From positions 1-13,049 of the forward strand of contig QHOF01000003.1 of the NCBI GenBank assembly GCA_003219335.1: a stretch of DNA of 13,049 bases, written 5' to 3'. The position numbers and the translations under genes were made by a program. Source of the DNA: Verrucomicrobiota bacterium. Its GTDB lineage: Bacteria > Verrucomicrobiota > Verrucomicrobiia > Chthoniobacterales > UBA10450. The notes beneath the pieces were generated by a model. It did no database searches. It was not told the DNA's origin and saw nothing but the letters and a program-made list of their open reading frames with translations. Numbering within the stretch: the stretch's first letter is position 1; each line of letters begins with the position of its first letter. Positions 6,823 through 13,049 of the stretch are shown in pieces.

Positions 6823-7590
6823 TTACACCGGTCGCGCGAGCACGAATGGCGATAGTTTCCTTTTCCGCCCGTGGCTGGCGCCGCGGAAAACATATTCTTC
6901 CACACGGAAGGTTTTCTCCACCCATTTGGCGGCACGCCGACGCAGCTCTAGGCCAGATCTCAGATGAAGCTTGCGTTTGATGTTTTCGCGATGGCTTTCA
7001 ACCGTTTTCACGCTCAAATCCAACGAGTCCGCGATCTGCTTCGTGCCGAGTCCTGAGCCGAGCAACTGGAAAATATGCATCTCGCGATCGGACAAGTTCT
7101 CAACAGCATTGGCCGATCGGGGGGGGTGACTATTTTTGCGCCGCCGCCGGAGCGATTTCTTGAACGCGTTCAGGGCAACCTCGCGGCTGACATAGATGCC
7201 GCCTTTCAGAATATCGCGGATGGCGGCTGCCAGCTCTTCTCTGGGAGCCCGTTTCATCACGTAACCGCGCGCGCCCGCGCGCGCGGCGCGCTCGGCGAAA
7301 ATACTTTCCTCAAACGCGGAATACACGAGAATGCGCAAATTGGGCTGTTCCGCCCTGAGTGTCTTGACAAATTCCAGGCTGTCGCCCGTGCCCAGTCGCA
7401 GTGCAGTGACCAGCAATTGCGGCTTGCATTCAGTGATTTTTCTATGCGCGGCGGTTATGTTGTCCGCTTCGCCGCAGATAACCATGTCCGGCTGAGAATT
7501 GAGATAAGCGCTGATCCCGTAGCGAAGCAGCGGTTGTTCATCCAACAGCAGGATGCGTACTTTCGCCGGATGCTCGCTTGAATCACTCAT
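6823..7590 (-). CDS. NarL/FixJ-family regulator with a receiver lacking the phospho-acceptor Asp (regulator 2)
   Basis: A 255-residue paralogue of regulator 1. The receiver (about 11–130) aligns without gaps to that of regulator 1: acidic pair D17/E18, Ser91 (LVYSAF) and Lys113 (VMKRA) are kept, but Asp63 is Ala (LVTALRL; codon GCA at 7404–7402). Phosphorylation at the usual site is therefore impossible, and the protein is expected to act as a pseudo-receiver: constitutive, ligand-controlled, or working through dimers. The DNA-binding part is intact: LSDREMHIFQLL, then IADSLDLSVKTVESHRENIKRKLHL. A basic tail rich in Arg and Lys (about 225–255) extends beyond it. The ATG at 7590 gives a normal receiver N-terminus; the SD is weak. 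No histidine kinase gene is adjacent. A strong hairpin lies 28 bp upstream. Confidence 0.94.
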   Translation of the reverse strand: MSDSSEHPAKVRILLLDEQPLLRYGISAYLNSQPDMVICGEADNITAAHRKITECKPQLLVTALRLGTGDSLEFVKTLRAEQPNLRILVYSAFEESIFAERAARAGARGYVMKRAPREELAAAIRDILKGGIYVSREVALNAFKKSLRRRRKNSHPPRSANAVENLSDREMHIFQLLGSGLGTKQIADSLDLSVKTVESHRENIKRKLHLRSGLELRRRAAKWVEKTFRVEEYVFRGASHGRKRKLSPFVLARPV

Positions 7591-7618
7591 GCCTATGCGC
7601 TGGTTCGCTATTGCACTT

Positions 7619-7665
7619 AAAAGGAGGGCGCCGGGAGCGTTTACCGCCCGGCGCCACCTCCTTTT
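7619..7665. terminator. Strong terminator-like hairpin in the leader of regulator 2
   Basis: AAAAGGAGG (7619–7627) pairs with CCTCCTTTT (7657–7665), and GCGCCGGG (7628–7635) pairs with CCCGGCGC (7647–7654). This gives a 17-bp stem with a 2-base bulge and an 11-base loop. The A and T ends make it a possible intrinsic terminator in either direction, although the T-run is only four and lies within the stem. On the minus strand it follows the phosphodiesterase gene by about 260 bp and precedes the ATG of regulator 2 by only 28 bp, so it may either end upstream transcription or act as an attenuator. Confidence 0.6.
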
Positions 7666-7737
7666 GACTTAGCTGCTTAAATTTTTGGGATTACTTCAGG
7701 AGCTTTATTTTCGATTCAATGGTCCATCGCTCACATA

Positions 7738-7795
7738 GTTCTCCGGGAATTGCGGAGCGAAGTTCTCAAAAAAGTGAAATTTTTTTTGGAAACCG
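7738..7795. repeat. Dispersed repeat, copy B (upstream of regulator 2)
   Basis: Core 7738–7765 differs from copy A (5187–5214) at one position; the T-rich extension runs to about 7795. Orientation relative to the downstream minus-strand regulator is the same as in copy A. Read on the minus strand it again ends in GGAGAAC plus an ATG (7736–7734), here followed directly by TGA, so the ATG is not a gene start. Confidence 0.65.
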
Positions 7796-7928
7796 GGATT
7801 ACACAGATTTCGCCGATGAAAATTCAGAAGGGCGAAAAGCGGGAATCTAAAGCTCTGTATCCGTGTTATCCGCGATCTTCGCGGTACCGAAGCCAGGAAC
7901 GAGAAGGAGCCACCGCGACGCGCCGTCC

Positions 7929-9563
7929 CTATCTTTTCGGCACGAGAGAGCCGTTGCCTTCGTCGAGATAAATTGTGGAGCCGACGCGGGAGATTTGAAG
8001 CGATTGCCGCCACGTTCCAGCCGGGAAGTCCTTTGTCGCTCCAATTATCGTACTCTCCGCATTTGCCTGGGGGATGCTGCTGTCTTTCATTGCTTCGGAA
8101 AGAATTCGCCCGTCGAATTCCTTTGCTGTCGCAATTCCGAGGACGCGCAGGATCGTTGGCGCAAGATCGGCATTGCCGGTTGGCAAAACGTCCAGCTCGC
8201 CGCGGCGAAAATGCGGACCGGCGGCGATTAGTGTGTTGTGCATGTCGAACCGGCTCAGCGTGGCATGTGTCCCCTTCCCTGCAGCGCGTTGCCAGTCGGC
8301 GTCAATCATTCCCTGAACGCCGAATTGATTCTTTGCATCGCTCCAACGGAATGACATCACCACATCGGGAGCATCGATGGATTCGGGCGGATTCATCTTT
8401 GCTTGATTAAGATCGAACGTTCCTGGCAGTGCGTTTCGTGTGAAAATCACTCCGGCAAAATCCGATTGCTGCAAAAATTCGACCAGCCGACGCGTGAGCG
8501 CCTCGTCGTGCCCGACGGCATAGAAAAGGACGCTCCCGCCGTTGCCAGCGAGCATGATGTCTCCAAGCTTTGGCTGGTCGATGAATTCAGTCTTCGCGGC
8601 GAAGCCGGAGTCGTTCAAAATTTTTGGTAAGTCGATCGAGCGCTGGATAGTGGAGAAACCATGATCGGAAACGACAAAGATGTCCGTTGTTCCGCGCGCT
8701 TTCCGCCGATCTAGCGCCGCAAGAACAGTCGCGAGATTTTCGTCGGCGGCCTTAATCGCAGCCAGCGCCGATGGCGCTCCCGGGGCAGATTCGTGCTGCG
8801 TAAGATCGGGTTCGCCTAGCCAGAGGATCGAAAAAGCGGGGACTCCATCTTTCCAAAGCGAATCTGTGAGCGCTTTGGTCGTCCAAGTGTCCTGTTGTAA
8901 ATGGCCGGGTGGAAACGTTCCAACCGCCGCAGTGATTGGAGCCAGTGCGCCGCTCGGCAGCGATTGGCCCGCGAATAGCGTGACGCTGTTTTTCGCGCGG
9001 ACCTGCGAAGGTAGTGCAAGCGTCCCGTCCGCCACAGGACGGATTCGCCGTGGCGAACTTGCATTGTCTGCGAAAGGCAAGCCAGAGGCATGCCCTACAC
9101 TGCGATCGAGTAGCAGCCCGACAGTTTTTGCAGCCGCAACCGCCGTGCGACCGCCCGCGCGTTGGACGAGTTCGGCAATCGTTGGAACGGAAATATATTT
9201 AGCGCGGAAGAGTTCATCGCCTTTCCTCACGACTGCTGGAATCTCGACGTCGATCGCGTGATGAGGGTCGATGTCCGGCCGATACATATGGTTTGCAATG
9301 ATCCCGCTCCTGCCGGGATAAACCCCGGTGAGCATCGCCGCGCCGTTCACGATCGTCGCGCTGGGATACACGGCGTGGTGATTGCGAAAAGTGACTCCCT
9401 CGCGCGCGAGCTTCCAAAGCGTGGGCGTGTTTTGTTCGCTGACAAAATCCGGCCGCATCCCGTCCCAGACGATAACCACAACATGCCGGTCAGGTTTGGT
9501 GGATCCAGCCGCAACGGCAGATGCACAGAGAAGCCAGAAGAGCAACGAGATGATCCGCCGCAT
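7929..9563 (-). CDS. Secreted type I phosphodiesterase / nucleotide pyrophosphatase (alkaline phosphatase superfamily)
   Basis: A 544-residue exported hydrolase of the NPP family, expected to cleave phosphodiester or pyrophosphate bonds in the periplasm or outside the cell using two zinc ions. Residues 1–19 form a signal peptide (MRRIISLLFWLLCASAVAA). The complete metal and nucleophile set is visible: Asp34 in WDGMRPDF, nucleophile Thr70 in YPSATIVNG with Asn73, Asp253 and His257 in GEPDLTQHES, Asp300 and His301 in VSDHGF, and His433 in KGTHATLSRFDMHN. Order and spacing match bacterial NPP enzymes. The substrate (nucleotide, phospholipid or phosphonate) cannot be told from sequence. The ATG at 9563 places the signal peptide correctly. 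It is divergent from the secreted protein at 9743, with a nested palindrome between them. Confidence 0.93.
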   Translation of the reverse strand: MRRIISLLFWLLCASAVAAGSTKPDRHVVVIVWDGMRPDFVSEQNTPTLWKLAREGVTFRNHHAVYPSATIVNGAAMLTGVYPGRSGIIANHMYRPDIDPHHAIDVEIPAVVRKGDELFRAKYISVPTIAELVQRAGGRTAVAAAKTVGLLLDRSVGHASGLPFADNASSPRRIRPVADGTLALPSQVRAKNSVTLFAGQSLPSGALAPITAAVGTFPPGHLQQDTWTTKALTDSLWKDGVPAFSILWLGEPDLTQHESAPGAPSALAAIKAADENLATVLAALDRRKARGTTDIFVVSDHGFSTIQRSIDLPKILNDSGFAAKTEFIDQPKLGDIMLAGNGGSVLFYAVGHDEALTRRLVEFLQQSDFAGVIFTRNALPGTFDLNQAKMNPPESIDAPDVVMSFRWSDAKNQFGVQGMIDADWQRAAGKGTHATLSRFDMHNTLIAAGPHFRRGELDVLPTGNADLAPTILRVLGIATAKEFDGRILSEAMKDSSIPQANAESTIIGATKDFPAGTWRQSLQISRVGSTIYLDEGNGSLVPKR

Positions 9564-9578
9564 TTGCGAATCATAGAG

Positions 9579-9712
9579 TCAAGGAGCGGCGGTCTCCAGT
9601 CCGCCGTGCTTTCAAGGAGTGACGGCTTCCCAGCCGTCAATTCGGAAATCGACGGCTGCCCAAGCCGTCGCTCCTTGCGTTGGTCCGGCGGACTGTGACC
9701 ACCGCTCCTTGA
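9579..9712. repeat. Nested palindrome of four related modules in the divergent promoter region
   Basis: Four related modules, each built on CAAGGAGYGRCGGC plus a complementary GC-rich end, are arranged as 1 and 2 forward and 3 and 4 reversed: 9579–9606, 9612–9638, 9651–9677 and 9686–9712. Module 1 is nearly the complement of module 4, and module 2 of module 3, so the whole 134 bp can fold on itself. Modules 2 and 3 each contain a perfect 7-bp hairpin, GACGGCT/AGCCGTC. The layout resembles REP/BIME-type mobile palindromes. It leaves only about 15 bp before the phosphodiesterase start and 30 bp before the plus-strand gene. Confidence 0.8.
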
Positions 9713-9742
9713 GCAGCGAAAGCAAGCGTGCGAAGTACCGTA

Positions 9743-10756
9743 ATGCTAAAGATTCATTGGGCGGTTTATTTTTTGGGTACGGCGACCCTACTCGCCGCTC
9801 CGCTCATCCCCACTGCGCCGGGAACCAGCTGGCGATACAACATGACAGAAGAAATCGGCGCGGGCCTTGATATTCTCAACGCAAAAACAGACGCCGACGG
9901 CAAAATTCGCGCCCGAGTTTTGTATCGCATTGAGGGGACGGAAAATGTTGACGGGAAAGATCTTCTCAAGTTCGAAATGCACCGGGCCGGCGCCATCACC
10001 GACACAGACCTTCTCACAGTAGATGAACATGGAATAACTTGCTGGGCGCGGATTAATCTCGACGGCGAACTGATCAAATTTAATCCGCCGCAGACAATGA
10101 TTGCCACACCGCTGAAGCGGGGCGCGGCCTGGAATTTCGACGGCCAAGCCGGCGATTTGAAAGTGCATCAGCGCTACGATGTGACCGGAGAAGAAAACAT
10201 CGAGGCGCCGGCGGGCAAATTTCACACGTTCCATATTCATGGGGAGCAAAGCGCGCCGAGCCAAATGACAATAGACTGCTGGTTCGTGCCACGGATTGGA
10301 ATTGTCAAAGAGGTCACCACAATGCGCGCTGCGAATGGCGATTTGCTTCAGCGCATTTCGCTCGAACTGGCCGAGCGCCCGAAAATCGAGAACAGACCCG
10401 AGGTGAAATCGGGAGCAGCGCCGAAGAGGCTTTCCGTCAGTCTCGCGCAGGAGCGGTTTGGCAAACCTAGCACGGTGTTTTCATCCGATACGCCCCAGAT
10501 TTACGTGCGCTGGCAGGGGCAGCGTTTGCGAAAAGGCGCAAGAGTAAAGGCCGTGTGGATCGCAGAGAACATTGGCGAAGATTTTCCGCCAGATTACAAG
10601 GTGGACGAAGCCTCGGCTGTCGCTGAAAGCCCAACCGCACACGGCGCGTTCACGCTGACACGACCTGAAGACGGATGGGTGGTCGGCGATTACCGCGTGG
10701 AATTTTATATCGACGATGTTCTCGTTGACACGGTGAAGCTGAAAATTGCGCAGTGA
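9743..10756 (+). CDS. Secreted beta-rich protein, TapB/DUF3108-like N-terminal part with C-terminal Ig-like part
   Basis: A 337-residue exported protein of no known specific function. Residues 1–19 form a signal peptide (MLKIHWAVYFLGTATLLAA). The first two thirds have the pattern of DUF3108/TapB-type proteins: an opening APGTSWRYNM, alternating beta strands, a G-x-x-W turn (KRGAAWNFDG), VPAG-like EAPAGKFHTFHI, and a closing WFVPRIGIVKEV. A linker (about 213–235) leads to a second beta domain (about 236–337) ending GDYRVEFYIDDVLVDTVKLKI, typical of extracellular Ig-like folds. Binding or structural roles are possible; no catalytic motif is seen. The ATG at 9743 starts the signal peptide cleanly; a GTG at 9728 would add five residues. 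It is divergent from the phosphodiesterase and 115 bp before the GIN-domain lipoprotein. Confidence 0.8.
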   Translation: MLKIHWAVYFLGTATLLAAPLIPTAPGTSWRYNMTEEIGAGLDILNAKTDADGKIRARVLYRIEGTENVDGKDLLKFEMHRAGAITDTDLLTVDEHGITCWARINLDGELIKFNPPQTMIATPLKRGAAWNFDGQAGDLKVHQRYDVTGEENIEAPAGKFHTFHIHGEQSAPSQMTIDCWFVPRIGIVKEVTTMRAANGDLLQRISLELAERPKIENRPEVKSGAAPKRLSVSLAQERFGKPSTVFSSDTPQIYVRWQGQRLRKGARVKAVWIAENIGEDFPPDYKVDEASAVAESPTAHGAFTLTRPEDGWVVGDYRVEFYIDDVLVDTVKLKIAQ

Positions 10757-10758
10757 AC

Positions 10759-10784
10759 AGGAAGCGGCGACTTCTAGCCGCCGC
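10759..10784. repeat. Fifth palindromic module, related to those at 9579–9712
   Basis: The stretch starts AGGAAGCGGCG and ends in the complement CGCCGC: a perfect 6-bp stem (10764–10769 with 10779–10784) and a 9-base loop. Its layout and sequence resemble modules 1 and 4 of the nested palindrome 1 kb upstream. It begins 2 bp after the stop codon at 10756 and could fold in the mRNA as a 3' stabiliser or weak terminator. Confidence 0.5.
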
Positions 10785-10855
10785 ATGGCGCTCTGGAGAG
10801 ACACTCTTCCTTGAATTTTTGAATCCAAAGCAGCGCGTCGCCGCATCAGAATGAC

Positions 10856-10861
10856 AGGAGG
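10856..10861 (+). promoter_or_regulatory. Shine-Dalgarno AGGAGG that decides the start of the GIN-domain gene
   Basis: A consensus AGGAGG lies 10 bases before the ATG at 10872. It overlaps an alternative in-frame ATG at 10851 that would extend the protein by seven residues, so the inner ATG is chosen. It is the clearest ribosome binding site in the window. Confidence 0.7.
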
Positions 10862-10871
10862 CATACTTCAC

Positions 10872-11519
10872 ATGAAGAAGATCGCGATTCTTTTTCTCGC
10901 GGCCTGCGTCGTTCTGCCTGCTGGATGCCGATGGCCGGGAATTCGAGGCAACGGCATGATTAAGACCGAGGAACGCGCAATCGGCGCTTTTACTAACATC
11001 GATGTCAGAGGCGCCTTTGTAATCGAATGGCAGAATGAAGCGCCCGCGCTTCGCATCACGACGGACGAAAATCTGTTTCCTTACATCGATAGCAGCGTTT
11101 CCGGCGACACACTTCGCCTGCGTGTGCGCGAGCATGTCTGGCCCACCCATGAAATCAACGTTGTTATCTCGAGCCCGACGCGGACAGCAGCCAGGATCAG
11201 TGGCGCGGTAAAGCTTACCGCGAAGCAGTTGAGCGGACCAAGATTCGCGTTGGAATCCAGCGGCGCATCGCGCGTCTCACTCGAAGGGAACGTTAACCAG
11301 CTTCTGGTTGATATGACCGGCGCAAGCGAGCTGGCAGCGAGCGCCTTGCAAACGAAAACCGCCGAAATCTCCACCACCGGCGCAGCCGACGCAGAGGTCG
11401 CAGTCGCCGAGACGTTAAAGGTGGCAATCACCGGCGCGGGCAAAGTCACCTACTCCGGCAATCCTCCGACCATAGAAAAACACATCAGCGGCGCGGGATC
11501 TATTCGGCACAAAGAGTGA
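10872..11519 (+). CDS. Probable lipoprotein with head GIN domain (DUF2807-like)
   Basis: A 215-residue exported protein. The N-terminus is a signal peptide ending LPAGC (Cys19), close to a lipobox although the usual Leu at -3 is displaced by Pro. From about residue 22 the sequence follows the DUF2807/GIN pattern: GNGMIKTEERAIGAFTNIDV, VRGAFVIEW, ITTDENLFPYIDSSVSGDTL, then a repetitive right-handed beta structure with the recurring turns GA, SGAS, TGAS, TGAA, TGAG and a final SGAG. Such proteins are cell-envelope surface proteins of uncertain function, found most often in Bacteroidetes and the PVC group; the adhesin label in the family name is putative. It lies 115 bp after the secreted beta-rich protein on the same strand, so a shared transcript is possible. 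No catalytic residues are apparent. Confidence 0.85.
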   Translation: MKKIAILFLAACVVLPAGCRWPGIRGNGMIKTEERAIGAFTNIDVRGAFVIEWQNEAPALRITTDENLFPYIDSSVSGDTLRLRVREHVWPTHEINVVISSPTRTAARISGAVKLTAKQLSGPRFALESSGASRVSLEGNVNQLLVDMTGASELAASALQTKTAEISTTGAADAEVAVAETLKVAITGAGKVTYSGNPPTIEKHISGAGSIRHKE

Positions 11520-11528
11520 GGCTGTAAA

Positions 11529-11637
11529 GGCAAACACCCAACGCTCAACGCCGAACATCCAACGTCCAACCTCAGCGGCGATTTGCTCCCGAAGGCCTTG
11601 GAAGTTGGGAGTTGGACGTTGAGCGTTGGGCGTTTGC
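11529..11637. repeat. Inverted pair of degenerate heptamer tandem repeats
   Basis: Left arm 11535–11573 is a run of 7-bp units close to CCCAACG, CTCAACG, CCGAACA, TCCAACG, TCCAACC. The right arm 11604–11637 contains the complementary units (AGTTGGG, AGTTGGA, CGTTGAG, CGTTGGG). The outer 21 bases of each arm (11530–11550 and 11617–11637) pair at 20 of 21 positions, giving a long hairpin with a 66-base loop that itself carries more units. The apparent peptides encoded here (TLNVQLPTS and the like) are artefacts of the repeat. It occupies most of the 154-bp gap between the GIN-domain gene and the kynurenine monooxygenase gene. Confidence 0.85.
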
Positions 11638-11673
11638 TGTACAACTTGCATCACAAGAAAGAGATCGTCGCAA

Positions 11674-12999
11674 ATGCCCAGAACCAAGTTCGTTTTGATC
11701 GGCAGTGGCTTAGCCGGCGGGTTGCTCGCAGCCTACCTGGGCCGGCGCGGATACCATGTCGATCTCTACGAGCGGCGCGCGGACCCGCGCGAAGGAAACA
11801 TCGTCGGCGGGCGCTCGATCAATCTGGCCATTTCAACGCGCGGAATTCACGCGCTGGAAGAGATCGGCGTCGCCGATGAAGCGTTGCAGCATGCCATTCC
11901 CATGCGCGGCCGAATGATTCACGATAAATCCGGCGTACTGCATTTCACGCCGTACGATGTCGATCCGAAAAAGTGCATCAACTCGATCGGCCGCGCCTCA
12001 CTCAATACCACGGTGATCGAAGCGGCGCAGCGTTATCCGAATGTGCGCGTGCATTTCAACAATCGCTGCACCGACGTAGATCTTGACCTGGCGGTTGCTC
12101 ATCTGGAAACGGCAAATCGCCCGGCGACGGCCCGCGGCGATGTAGTGATCGGCGTCGATGGCGCCTTCTCGGCGGTGCGCAAATCGATGCAGCGAGAAAT
12201 CCCCAACTTTCAGTACCACGAAAGTTATCTCGCGCACGGCTACAAGGAATTGACTATCCCGCCCGGACCGGATGGCTCATGGCGAATCGAAAAGAACGCC
12301 CTCCACATCTGGCCACGGAAAAGTTTCATGATGATCGCCCTGCCGAATCCAGATGGCTCGTTCACCTGCACGCTCTTTTGGGAATTTGAAGGGCCGCGCA
12401 GTTTTGCCACCACTAAGACTGATGACGATGTCCGCCTGTTTTTCGACGAGGAATTTCCAGACGCCATGCCGCTCATGCCGACGTTGCTCGAAGATTTCCG
12501 GCAAAATCCAACCGGCTCGCTCGTGACGATCCGGTGCGCGCCATGGTTTTACCACGATAAAGTTTGCCTGCTCGGCGATGCCGCGCATGCCGTCGTTCCG
12601 TTTTACGGCCAAGGCATGAACGCCGCGTTCGAAGATTGTGTCGTGCTCGACGAATGCCTGGAAGAATTTACGAACGACCGCCAGCGCGCGTTCGCGGAAT
12701 ACTTTTCTCGGCGCAAGGAGAATGCCGATGCGCTTGCCGATCTCGCGATTGGCAATTTCATTGAGATGCGAGACAAAACCGCGTCGCGCGCCTTCCGCGC
12801 AAAAAAGAAGCTCGATCACTTCCTCGAAGGCGCACTGCCGGGGATTTATCTTCCGCTTTACACGATAGTCACTTTTACACGAATACCCTATTCCGTGGCC
12901 GCGAAGCGCGCCCGGGCGCAGGACACATTGGTTTACACGAGCTTGCTTGTCATTTCCGCGATTCTGATCGGCGTGGCAGTCTTTCTTGTCGCCCACTGA
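11674..12999 (+). CDS. kmo: Kynurenine 3-monooxygenase, with C-terminal membrane helix
   Basis: A FAD- and NADPH-dependent aromatic hydroxylase that converts L-kynurenine to 3-hydroxykynurenine in the tryptophan-to-quinolinate route of NAD synthesis or tryptophan breakdown. The 441-residue protein has the dinucleotide fingerprint GSGLAGG (10–16), the following LYERRADPRE, the flavin motif VDGAFSAVR (Asp162, Gly163), and GDAAHAVVPFYGQGMNAAFEDC (from 301). Family-specific stretches GGRSINLAISTRG, MRGRMIHD and IGRASLNTTVIEAA support kynurenine as substrate. The last ~20 residues (about 420–440) are hydrophobic, a tail anchor comparable to that of eukaryotic KMO. The ATG at 11674 follows a weak AAGAAAGAG site; an upstream in-frame start at 11626 falls inside the heptamer hairpin and is rejected. 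No other kynurenine-pathway gene is in the window. Confidence 0.93.
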   Translation: MPRTKFVLIGSGLAGGLLAAYLGRRGYHVDLYERRADPREGNIVGGRSINLAISTRGIHALEEIGVADEALQHAIPMRGRMIHDKSGVLHFTPYDVDPKKCINSIGRASLNTTVIEAAQRYPNVRVHFNNRCTDVDLDLAVAHLETANRPATARGDVVIGVDGAFSAVRKSMQREIPNFQYHESYLAHGYKELTIPPGPDGSWRIEKNALHIWPRKSFMMIALPNPDGSFTCTLFWEFEGPRSFATTKTDDDVRLFFDEEFPDAMPLMPTLLEDFRQNPTGSLVTIRCAPWFYHDKVCLLGDAAHAVVPFYGQGMNAAFEDCVVLDECLEEFTNDRQRAFAEYFSRRKENADALADLAIGNFIEMRDKTASRAFRAKKKLDHFLEGALPGIYLPLYTIVTFTRIPYSVAAKRARAQDTLVYTSLLVISAILIGVAVFLVAH

Positions 13000-13049
13000 C
13001 GCTTACGTGTGAATTCGGTAATGATTTTCAATTGCGGGCACCCGAGCAC

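Larger units (their letters stand above)
7591..7928. other. Intergenic region between the phosphodiesterase and regulator 2
   Basis: 338 bp. It holds the hairpin at 7619–7665, repeat copy B (7738–7795), and a perfect 6-bp inverted repeat CCGCGA/TCGCGG (7870–7884) just after the phosphodiesterase stop. Stretches at about 7797–7820 and 7857–7870 (GGATTACACAGATTTCGCCG, ATCCGTGTTATCCGCG) resemble each other's complement loosely and look like degenerate intergenic repeat DNA. Minus frame 7705–8013 runs through repeat B but mostly overlaps the phosphodiesterase gene and is not convincing as a gene. Confidence 0.4.

Noticed and set aside
7705..8013. Minus-strand frame of 102 codons running through repeat B
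   Set aside because: About a third of it lies out of frame in the phosphodiesterase gene and the rest is repeat DNA; no protein features are seen.
9579..9712. Inverted repeats considered as insertion-sequence ends or CRISPR repeats
   Set aside because: No transposase gene lies between the arms and no target duplication is seen. The units are in opposite orientations with spacers of about 5–12 bases, unlike a CRISPR array.
11450..11687. Minus-strand frames encoding TLNVQLPTS-like peptides
   Set aside because: They are translations of the heptamer repeat and overlap the GIN-domain gene; the period of 7 and the inverted arrangement explain the apparent peptide pattern.
12277..12996. Long minus-strand frame (239 codons) opposite kmo
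   Set aside because: It is the antisense shadow of a well-supported enzyme gene; no family resemblance.

Overview
The window looks like chromosomal DNA from a bacterium of the Verrucomicrobia–Planctomycetes side of the PVC group, most probably a soil verrucomicrobium of the Chthoniobacter/Spartobacteria type. This is inferred from protein styles: a zinc-ribbon, kinase, TolB-like and TPR receptor kinase; the sigma-factor type that usually accompanies such kinases; a FixL-style PAS module with NarL/FixJ regulators; and intergenic DNA full of small palindromic modules and heptamer repeats. GC content is moderate. Nothing phage-, plasmid- or transposase-like was recognised.

Left two thirds (about 175–9563). 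Every recognised gene is on the minus strand. In order of transcription they are: a secreted type-I phosphodiesterase (9563–7929); a NarL-type regulator whose receiver lacks the phospho-acceptor Asp (7590–6823); a sigma-70-like factor (6387–5617); a PAS-only remnant of a sensor kinase (5140–4664), joined by a 4-bp ATGA overlap to an intact NarL-type regulator (4667–3942); a 952-residue membrane Ser/Thr kinase (3542–684); and a small exported protein (444–175). Except for the PAS/regulator pair, these genes are separated by 240–475 bp gaps, so the region is a cluster of single units rather than one operon. The common theme is signalling: two paralogous regulators, one decayed sensor, one sigma factor and one receptor kinase.

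Right third (about 9743–12999). The genes are on the plus strand: a secreted beta-rich protein (9743–10756), a GIN/DUF2807-type probable lipoprotein (10872–11519), and kynurenine 3-monooxygenase with a C-terminal membrane helix (11674–12999). They do not form an obvious pathway.

Non-coding DNA is the most structured part. A roughly 60-bp repeat occurs upstream of both regulator units. A strong terminator-like hairpin sits 28 bp before the start of the Asp-less regulator. A 134-bp nested palindrome built of four related modules fills the divergent promoter region at 9579–9712, with a fifth module at 10759. An inverted pair of degenerate 7-bp tandem repeats lies before the kynurenine monooxygenase gene. 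No tRNA, rRNA or CRISPR array was recognised.

No wholly new multi-gene system is evident. The most unusual observations are the Asp-less receiver, the PAS remnant translationally coupled to a regulator, and the repeat shared by the two regulator leaders.
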